Origin: Prosopocoilus inquinatus
Taxonomy: Eukaryota > Arthropoda > Insecta > Coleoptera > Lucanidae
DNA: 64,000 bases
Assembly: GCA_036172665.1 (NCBI GenBank)
Contig: CM069871.1
Location: 57,968,713 to 58,032,712 of the forward strand
Direction: 5' to 3'
The notes below the pieces were generated by a model. It made no database searches. It was not told where the DNA came from and saw only the letters and a program-made list of their open reading frames with translations. A program made the position numbers and the translations under genes. This document shows, piece by piece, positions 55,767 through 64,000 of the stretch (its first letter is position 1; each line of letters starts with the position of its first letter).

Positions 55767-57902
55767 ATTTATTGATGATAAAAATTCCAAAGGAATTTTC
55801 ACACGTCAAAGAAAAGTATACAAAACAATAAGGAAGACAATATTACAAAGGCGTACAAGGCATAGTAAAGTCAAACTTAATGCATACTAGCGGCCGCAAC
55901 ATACACAATAAAGAAAATTTGAGGGGTAGTTGGTAACTAGTGACCAGCCTGCTGGGAAGTACAAGTTGACGGAATTAAATCAATGAAATCATTATTCAAA
56001 AATTCTTGAATATTGTAAAATGCTTTTTGCAAGAGATATTTTTTATGGTGGTTTTAAACTGCGGGGTTGTAAGATTTTGAATATTGCGTGGTAAAACGTT
56101 AAAAAATTTAATACCAAAATAATTAACACCATCTCTCGACCTCTGTATTCGACTGTGATTAGTTAACAGATCATTCTTGTTTCGGGTATTGTAACTATGA
56201 AAATCTTCTTTTCTTTTATACAACGAGAAATTTGTTTTTATATGTAGTAGACAGGTAAATATATATAACGAAGGAAACGTTAACAGTTTAAATTCAATAA
56301 ATTTTTTTTGCAACAGTGTACAGGTCCCAGTCCTGCGATCACTCTGATACATCGTCTCTGGATGCGAAAAACTAGAGAAGCGTGAGTGGAGCCACCCCAA
56401 CACAAAACTGCATATGACATGTGAGAGTAGAAATTTGCGTAATATGCTTTTACTAGCGTTTCAAAAGGTACAACATTTTTTAGATTACGTAGCCTAAAGA
56501 TACCAATATTAAGTTTTTTTGACAGTTGTGAGATATGTTCCACCCACGTTAATTTCGAGTCCAAATGAATACCTAAATATTTTACGGGTGCAGGCTGGCA
56601 GTCGAGTGGGCGAAGAGTGAAGATCAATTTTTGAGTTTTAGCTGTGTTAGTGCTTAACAAATTAGAACAAAACCAATCCAGGACATTGACATGCGTGTCC
56701 ATTACTTGGTTATCTAAATTTTCAAGGGAATTGCTCTTACAGAGAGTACAGGTATCATCTGCAAACAAAATTATCTTGGCGTTGTCTGTTATTTTCGACG
56801 ATAAGTCATTTATAAAAGTTAAAAATAAAATTGGGCCAAGAACAGATCCTTGTGGAACTCCGTGTTTAATAGGCAGTCTAGTTGATGACTTGCTGTTATA
56901 CGTAACATACTGTGAGCGTCCTACAAGATAAGAATTGATTAGATTTAGGCTCTCCTTGCCAAAATTTAAAAATTGCAGTTTTCGCAAGAGTAGATCGTGG
57001 GACACACAGTCAAACGCCTTGGTGAGATCATAGAATGAAGCTTGCGCGTAACATTTTTCTTCGAAGGATTGTTGAACGTAGTCGACTAAACTGCAGACAG
57101 CAGCTGAGGTAGATATGTTTTTTCTGAACCCAAACTGGGATTGATCAATTAAATTTTCTTGCTCAAGGTAAGCCGATATTTGAATCTTAAGCACTATTTC
57201 AAATATCTTACCAAAGACTGGAATGATTGAAATTAGTCTATAGTTTGTAATGTCTTCACTACTACCTTTTTTAACTACCGGGACGACCCTCCCAATTTTA
57301 AGACAATCAGGAAAAGTGTTCTTAGAAATGCACTAATTTATTATCTTGCAGAGTGGTATAATTATTAAATTTTTTATTATTTTGACTGTCTTAGAATTTA
57401 ATGAAAACGCGTCTAAACTCGTGCTATTCTTCACATTGGTAATAATATCTCGCATCTGGTTAAAGCTTATCTTTTTGAAATTAAACGGTGGTGATGCATG
57501 ATCTTTCAAAGGATGAGTTTTACTTAAGATTTCTGAAGTAGGCGATGGTATGGTGGAAATAATATTACTTGCAACTTTGGTAAAAAATTCATTAAAGTCA
57601 TCAGCATTTAAGGAGTTTGACTGAGAAGATTTTTTATAGGGGTTATTATTTCTTATTACGTTCCAAGAGGCCAGCTGTTTGTTTTTTGATTTACTTATAA
57701 ATTGTGCGTTGGCAGTCATTTTATTATTAAGGATAATCTTTCTGTAATGTTTGCGTTGTGAATTTAATGTTTCTTTGCTAATTATATCGGGATAACATTT
57801 GTGGATATGCATAGTTAGTTGCAGAAGATTTCTAGCTCGTCTTACTTCATTATTAAACCATGTAATTTTTACTAGTGGGTCTCTATTGTCATTAACTTAC
57901 TT
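55723..57902 (-). mobile_element. 5'-truncated CR1/Jockey-type LINE inserted in R2 copy 2 (~2.2 kb)
   Basis: On the minus strand the element ends ATCAATAAATATTATTATT, that is a polyadenylation-type AATAAA followed by a TTA/AAT microsatellite (55722-55766). It begins around 57900 inside the pre-RT region, so the endonuclease and ORF1 were lost by 5' truncation. R2 copy 1 shows the uninterrupted sequence, so the insertion is real. A clear target duplication was not found. Confidence 0.88.
55996..57895 (-). pseudogene. LINE reverse transcriptase, 5'-truncated
   Basis: From ~57895 the minus strand reads a pre-RT linker (WFNNEVRRARNLLQL, then MHIHKCYPDIISKETLN) to a stop at 57333. The same frame continues after it with PDCLKIGRVVPVVKKG. 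From 57194: LIDQSQFGFRKNISTSAAV (RT block 2), FYDLTKAFDCVSHDLL (first catalytic Asp), HGVPQGSVLGPILFLTFIND (block 4), FADDTCTL (the FADD active site near 56760), TAKTQKLIF and VKYLGIHLDSKLTW (thumb), then YAVLCWGG. A frameshift near 56300 moves reading to a 3' frame that ends with YNTRNKNDLLTN and FKTTIKNI at 55996. One stop and one shift: the copy is fairly young. It copies RNA into the target in the family; this one lacks the endonuclease and is dead. Confidence 0.92.
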
Positions 57903-58165
57903 ACATATCGGCTTTGATTACTAAGTTAAACATTCACGTCAATAAGTTAATACTGTTTTTAATCGCAGCCGGTTCACCGGAGGTGTGCGTTTTTGTAACA
58001 TCCAGACTGTTTAATCTGTTTACGATTGCACAACGTCTAGCTGGTCAGTCGAATTGTTTTGAGGCGTTTTTTTTTTATATCCAATTGCGCGAGCGGGTAC
58101 GACTTAAAATCGGCGAAGATAAAGTTTTTTTCTTTTTTTTTGTGTTCACTAGTATCACGTATCAA
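57903..58165 (+). repeat. Repeat R2, copy 2, right part, with empty hAT target site
   Basis: About 90% identical to R2 copy 1. GTCTAGCT occurs once, at 58035-58042, followed directly by GGTCAGTCGAATTG. This is the pre-insertion state of the hAT target. Confidence 0.88.
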
Positions 58166-60514
58166 ACCAACACTAATTTTCCATATTTCAATTACCCTGT
58201 ACGTCAGACTTCACGAAAGGATACTGTGACGTCAATAAACGTGTATCTTTTTTAGTTTTGTTCAGATTTGTTTATTATTTATTTGGGTAGTAGAGAAGCG
58301 TGATAGGGTTCTCACGTAAAACTTGGAAACGTAGCTGAAGATGTTTTATAAAAAATATTACGCAATCAGCGCTAGAAACTAGAAACTCTTTGGACAATAA
58401 AATTTACTTAAGGCAATAAAAGAAATGCTGTAACAGCAAGAATCGCAAAACGATTTAATGGCGAGGTATTTTGAGATGTACGCAAACAAAAACAGTCTGC
58501 GATTTACACCGCAAAATTAACTCGAGGCGTGGCACAATTTGTGTTATAAAAATCCAATTATTTTGCGACCAAGACGATGGTAAAACTTTATTTTCAACGC
58601 AATAAAAGCAGACGAGAAAATATAACGCGAGACGTTTCTACAGATCCATGTTGCCGGCCAACAACAAAAATAAACGCCATGGAAAACTCAATATACAGAG
58701 TGACTTTTAGAAAGTAGTTTTTCAAACCGTAACAAGTGACCTACTCGAAACTGTGATCAACTATAAAGCCGCGTTAAATTTAATAATTACTCACACATTT
58801 AAGTAAGAGAAAAATAACTCTCAACTGCAAAATGTGCCTGAACTTTGGAATTCGTTACACAGATGGTGTTAGTGATGGTCGCTTAAGATTGATATTGATA
58901 AGGCATTTCTTTCCTCGTTTCTCATCCCTCCAAATTACGCAATAAGAGCTTACGTTGTTTGGTTCAATTGCCAATTACACATCACAAGTGACAATAATTA
59001 AAAGAGACAGCAGAGAGTGAGATATAATATCCGAAAACCTTATTGCCGCCGTGGTAGTTATCGATCGACTCTTTGGTCGAAGTAAGTATCGCGTACGGAA
59101 AAAATCCCAAGATGGCAAGAATCAAAGCGACTCGGCCACAGAGTTGTATTCGAAACATTCGCAATCATTTCCAACAAAATATCAAATGACAGAGAAAACC
59201 ATCCGCAAGAGATTTCGAGTATAAGACAAATCCCCATAAAATCATATTGTGTAAAAGAGATCTGTGAGCGAGAAGAAGGGCACGTTAATTGCTCTGAGCC
59301 AGGAACCAAGAATTATAAAATCCGCCTGGGAATCATTTCATGATATTCCTGTGCGGAAATTCCGGCTAGATACCAAAACCAACAACATTCACACAATTCA
59401 CACCAAGCTCTTCGTTTACGCTTTACAACGGTATCGCACTTCGCAAAGAACTTAGTCAAATCGACGATGAAATAACGCGGAAATCGACGGTAACATTTAA
59501 GCAAGGAGGTTGGTAGCGGATGGCAATCGAATTATGCTACGGGGTAATTTCTAGTTACATTTCGGCAACCACGTGCTGCATGTGCCTGGTTTAGGAAGGT
59601 TCTTCCCGGAAGAGACGTTGTTGCGCCGTTTGAAATCTAGGTCTTATGCAATCACGTTCATCGCGTCCTGTGTTTGGATTGGCTCGCCATTTTGGCTTGC
59701 AGGGAGTCGATTCCGATACTAGGTGCATCCATTTTCGGCCGCATTTTACAGCTTGACACGTTAAGGTGAACTCGCGTTCTATTGTTTGTGTGCACTTGCA
59801 ATATTGGATTGCAAAATTCTATAAAACAGTTTACCTGGATTTACACAAGCCCTACGTGTTTTTTGAGTTGCTTTTGTGCAAATTTTTCGAGCGGATTAAC
59901 CAGATCTGAGTAAATTTGAGGCAGATGTTACTATGATTAAGTGACCGCCGTGGTTGTAAATGATTTTTTGTATTGACATATATAGGAATCCGGCTTCTCT
60001 TTTCTCTGCTTTCCTTTTCCTATCGGGGGGCATACAACTGTATACACTGAGGAAGTTCCATTTCTTCGTGGTCGCCGCTATTTGAACGACGTACCTACCC
60101 GAACGCCATTATTTGTACGATGGCATTGACCGAAGTTCAACGCTTTCACGAGTGGCGGCCCTTCGTTGTTGACATTTGACCGCGGCCGTCACGAAACCAA
60201 CAACAATCGGCTGAAATATAAACCATAACATACACACCTGTTTCTTCAATTATTTTAATGTAAATATTTCGACATATTTTTGTGTATCACTTTAACGTTT
60301 TTCTCGTAGCTATTAAGTGAAGTTTAATTTAAGAAAATTGAGTTAACCTGTTACGACTTTGTGAAGGTCAGAACTGAACCTGTTAGAATTCAAACGTTGC
60401 AGAAGTTGATTATCGTATCGACTTATCAAACCGTTAATTGGTTTTGAAGTATCTAAGTTTTTTTTGAACCCTCAAGGCAAGTATACATATTGTTCATAAT
60501 GATGATGTGCTTAA
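58166..60514. other. No certain gene; CpG-richer stretch at 59600-60190
   Basis: Most is AT-rich and featureless. 59600-60190 has many CpGs (TTTTCGGCCGCATT near 59733, TTGACCGCGGCCGTCACG near 60176). This could be a promoter or a decayed repeat. No coding frame or TATA/initiator pair could be supported. Confidence 0.35.
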
Positions 60515-61457
60515 ATACAGAGTGTTCTTTTATTGTATGCAAATATTTAAACTTGCAATACATAATCATAAATGGCAACGATTGAACTCATATGTCCTTA
60601 ACCAAAATGTAATAGTTTTCGAGAAAAATGCAGCGGCAGATTTTCACTAAACCATTTGAGAACTGCTGGTATAGCTAAAAGTGGAACGCGGGCGCCTCTT
60701 CAATTACGATCCGCAGCCGAAGTAGGCCAGGGTTAGTGCCTTACTGAATCTCGAGCAGAGACGACATAAAGACCGCCGCTCCGATCAGCTGGTCCACAAA
60801 AACGTATACAATTTAAATTAACTTCACTACAAGTAATTACAAGTTTAAGTATTTTAAATTAAAAAATCTAGTGCAATTCAAGAAGCTGCGGTTCGTAATT
60901 GCCGAACAAATTACAAGCGAGGTACAAACAAATTGTAATCTCTCATTCCATATTATTTTTAAAAGACTTATAAAAATTTTACATTTACTTTGTTTCCAAG
61001 GACCGTAACTAGTAATACTTTCAGAGCTAGCAGCGAGATTGGAGCAAAAGTTTATTTAGGGTGAAAGAAGAACATTTGTAACGCGCTTGTCTAATTGGTG
61101 CATAAATTTTCATCGATAGTTGATATCGTAAAACAAATAAATGAAATATTACTACGCTCAGTGAATTAAAATTATTAAAATTTTAAATAAAATAATTAAT
61201 ATACGATATCAGTGATTTTTATTACGAAACTCCGCGTTGAACATCGAGTGCGGTATCGGTGGGCGAGTTCATACCGAGAGGAAGGCGATGTTGACCTTCC
61301 TATCTTTCTCGCACATTTCAGCGGTTCCAAACAAGCGGTCCATCCGAAATTTTTTGGTTATGATACGGTAGCCTCCAAAAATACCCGCAGAAGGTAGCAT
61401 TTCGTGTACTTACACTGAGGTTTTTTTTATTTGCATACAGTAAAAAAACACCCTGTA
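60515..61457 (+). repeat. Family M element, copy 4 (~943 bp)
   Basis: Starts ATACAGAGTGTTCTTTTATTG and ends CAGTAAAAAAACACCCTGTA. It shares all internal landmarks with copies 1-3 and is closest to copy 1 (both have GCTAAAAGTGGAACGCGG and CATCCGAA blocks). Confidence 0.8.
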
Positions 61458-63099
61458 CATTTTCATTTAGTACGTTTCGGAGTTTTTCCACGTCTCAAAC
61501 CCTATCTTGAAAGAGTGAGTGTCAGTATATCTCCTGGAAATTTTTTATTATATTATCAACACACACTGTGGATCTTTGGGAGTCGGTTCCAAAGTGCGCT
61601 CATCGATTGGGGTTACTCCCTGAAGCCCTTAATATTTTAAGCCGCATCCATCTCTTACGAGACAGCTAAGCGCGACTTCCCACCAAGTATAGGCAACTGA
61701 CCAAATAACATAATTGTAGCAAAGTGGTAGCAATTATGCAAGGGTACGTCTGAAAAATAGCTGTAAGCTCTTATTTTTGTTTGCTGTTGCGAAGTCTTTG
61801 GAAATTGGGCGCAACAAGAAATACTCTAACGTAGCGTATGAAAATTTACAGATGAAATCGAATTGGATATATATTTTCACCCTTGCAAAGTCAGAAAGCC
61901 CTTTGTTTAACAAAGGCGTAATATCGCTCAAACTCCTCCAACAGAATGTCTTTCTTCAGGGAATCTTTCGTGTTTTCTTCTCATTTTCTTTTGTTATTAG
62001 CCACAGTAATTTAAATTCGAGTATCTTTTGAGGCAAAAGCATTTGCAGCCGCGTAATATAATATAATATAAATTTAATGATCCGAACTTGCAGTCTTTGT
62101 TCTCAGTTTTATCGGCTGCATCGCGTTCTGATGCCTTTCGGTTTACTTTCCGGCCCACTTTCCTCAAGCACGAGAAAATGAGGGAAGGAAGGGAAAAAAA
62201 CAAAATAGAAGTTTAATTTCAATCGAGCGTACTTATGTTCTTTCGCGAATACAAATGAGAGTTAACACCGGAACGGGCGTTCCTTATTTCTGTTTATCTC
62301 GTTAGAATGGAGAGGATCAATTCCAAGGATTCTGTGTCTGTTTTTATGTGCGTAATTAGAGTGCCGTTGTTATATTTTTTTTGCTTTTCTTTTCGTGAGG
62401 GCGCGACGGTGGCATTAGAAGGAAAGATGCTAAACTAATTCCACGAGGAGAAGTTTTAAAGTTATCTCTTTGCAGTTTGCAGCGAGTGTACCTACGTGAA
62501 ATTTAATAGATGATTTTGTAAGGCACAAATCGTTAAGCGAGTGAGCGACACGTCTCTCTTCAATGGATGATATTATCGTCTCGGATGGGAATGATAAGGG
62601 TGCATGATTACAGCGTTTGATGTGAGTAACGAATGTATCTTGAAAATTAGCAAACGCCTTCAACAGCAAATCTACCTGATTATATCTCCTGTCTGACTCC
62701 GTCTAGCTACATCCTAATTACAGGCTAAATATTTATCCCTGTTTTTCAAGTATTTGCTTTTAAATTCAATGCTACCTATTGATTTTTATGAAAAAAAAAA
62801 TTACTGCAGTTGGTTCGTGCATCAATCAAAATAAAATACCACAGTCAGATCCAACCAATAATTTAAAAATGTTGAAAATTTGAAATGAAAACTGAAAAAC
62901 TTCTTCTAGAATAGATGCAGTCAGCTAAAATTAAGTGCAATGAACTTGCAGAATATTTTGCTAAAATTATGGCCGAAAATCATTTTGTTTTAGATTTTTA
63001 TTTTATGTAGTTTTGTTTCGGTTTGAAAACCCGCGTTCCGAGTCACCCTGTATATGGCGAGTGCCACGTATCATGACAAGAGGAGCGCTTAACGCGTTT
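61458..63099. other. No gene seen
   Basis: Open frames overlap on both strands without recognisable domains. A short TAATA microsatellite sits near 62057-62080. 63041-63051 reads CACCCTGTATA, the same word as the family M end, but no element could be built from it. Confidence 0.45.
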
Positions 63100-63420
63100 C
63101 GACCCGAACCAAAAAAAAACTGAATGGGCCTGCGCTAATCCGTAACCTACCGTCTCACAGAAGCAGGGTCGATCGTTCCCGCGTTGTAGAACGGAGCTGC
63201 CTAACAATGCCCACTCAGTGGAAACGGCGTGGAAAAACTCTAAAGGTGTTATGCAAAAGAACGCCACCCAGCGGTGATTACGCAACCCAGTAGTATCGCA
63301 GATATACAGCCGGGAAAGTGTATCCCTGTGCGTCCTCGAGAAGTACAACTCCGTAGAACCCGCTCCTTCGTTGATATACATCCCAAATATCGAGCGTTGA
63401 GGAATTCAAAGAGTAAAGGG
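63100..63420 (-). repeat. Diverged fragment of the 1.36-kb LTR family
   Basis: In opposite orientation to 41206-42563. It aligns with part of that LTR and of the copy at 63560 through GCGCTAATCCGTAACCTACC, CCCACTCAGTGGAAACGGCG and GCCACCCAGCGGTGATTACG. It is more decayed than either. Confidence 0.6.
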
Positions 63421-63559
63421 AATCCAATAGGGAAATAAACTGCAACGCTATCTAACAAATAAACCCTAAAACAAATTATTTATTAAGATTTTCGCCACCT
63501 CAAAGTTCAGTAGTAGAACGAACTCCTTAATAGGGTGATTGGCCTTAATTTTATTTGAA

Positions 63560-64000
63560 AAATTCAAGGTTGTGCAACCTCTTATCACTGGTTTGATTCT
63601 TCTAACGACAAGGAAGCGTACAGCGCTGTTTGGACCCAAGACCGTGGTAGAAAACGGAGGAGAACCTGCGCCAATCCGTAACTTACCATATGCACAAAAT
63701 CGAATCAAGAGCAATGGTATTGAACAGCATTACGTAACTGTGCCCACTCAATGGAGACGGCGTGGGAAGACTCAAAAGTTGTTATCGGAAAGGGCGCCAC
63801 TCAGCAGTGGTTACGTAAGTCAAGAGTGAAGAGAATACACCCCCCCTGTGCCATCCGCAGAGTATCCAACACCCTAGGACTCGTAACCGAGCGCAAAATC
63901 CCAACCCCTAACGATGTAAAGTACCCGCAACAATGTTTCCCTAACAATGACATACAAAACTAAATTAAAGCGCCAAAACAAAGTGAAAAATTTAAAAATT
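63560..64000 (-). repeat. Fragment of the 1.36-kb LTR family, cut by the window end
   Basis: In opposite orientation to 41206-42563. Identity is high over CAGCGCTGTTTGGACCCAA, GTAGAAAACGGAGGA, GGGCGCCACTCAGCAGTGG-type and CACCCTAGGACTCGTA. A plus-strand frame (63539-63829) lines up with the minus frame of the first copy: both read TTRKRTALFGPKT, VENGG and PAPI, and most differences between them fall in third positions. Confidence 0.7.

Overview
The window looks like a gene-poor, AT-rich stretch of arthropod (most likely insect) nuclear DNA. I could not support any complete host gene, rRNA, tRNA, CRISPR array or bacterial-type operon. The recognisable protein-coding content is almost all transposase or reverse transcriptase, and nearly all of it is broken. 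Two short host-like exon candidates (12857-12935 and 27804-27858) are the only hints of a host transcription unit, so the window may lie in a large intron or an intergenic gap. The kinds of elements (mariner DD34D, a DD41D element, Tc1-like, BED-finger hAT, Harbinger-like, Transib-like, CR1/Jockey-type and RTE-type LINEs, solo LTRs) fit an insect.

Layout. 0-10 kb: a Harbinger-like fossil between direct repeats, repeat-family M copy 1, a TA-flanked MITE, a deleted LINE with a SAP-like N-terminal ORF, a deleted hAT and a solo LTR with a 4-bp target duplication. 10-22 kb: a large inverted repeat (units A and B), a 1.64-kb Transib-like element without ORFs, an RTE-type LINE fossil and a head-to-tail pair of family-M copies. 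22-37 kb: mariner copy 1, a second TA MITE, a Tc1-like fossil and a nearly intact DD41D element with long inverted repeats. 38-50 kb: a second solo LTR, a repeat (family R) carrying a 1.36-kb solo LTR and a fold-back insert, and mariner copy 2 split by an unclassified 1,795-bp element. 52-58 kb: two copies of a small repeat (R2), one interrupted by a 2.5-kb BED-hAT and the other by a 5'-truncated LINE. 60-64 kb: the last family-M copy and two diverged fragments of the 1.36-kb LTR family.

The most useful property of the window is that several insertions are dated and bounded by internal paralogues. Mariner copy 2 minus its guest is exactly the 1,292 bp of mariner copy 1. The hAT target site is found empty at 58035-58042. 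The 1.36-kb LTR target is found empty in the second R copy. These comparisons fix target-site duplications without outside data. The most novel candidates are the unclassified element at 45042-46836 (2-bp non-TA duplication, inverted subterminal arrays) and the Transib-like element at 14447-16082, whose ends read CACAGTG like the V(D)J recombination heptamer. No search could be run, so family names rest on motifs read by eye.
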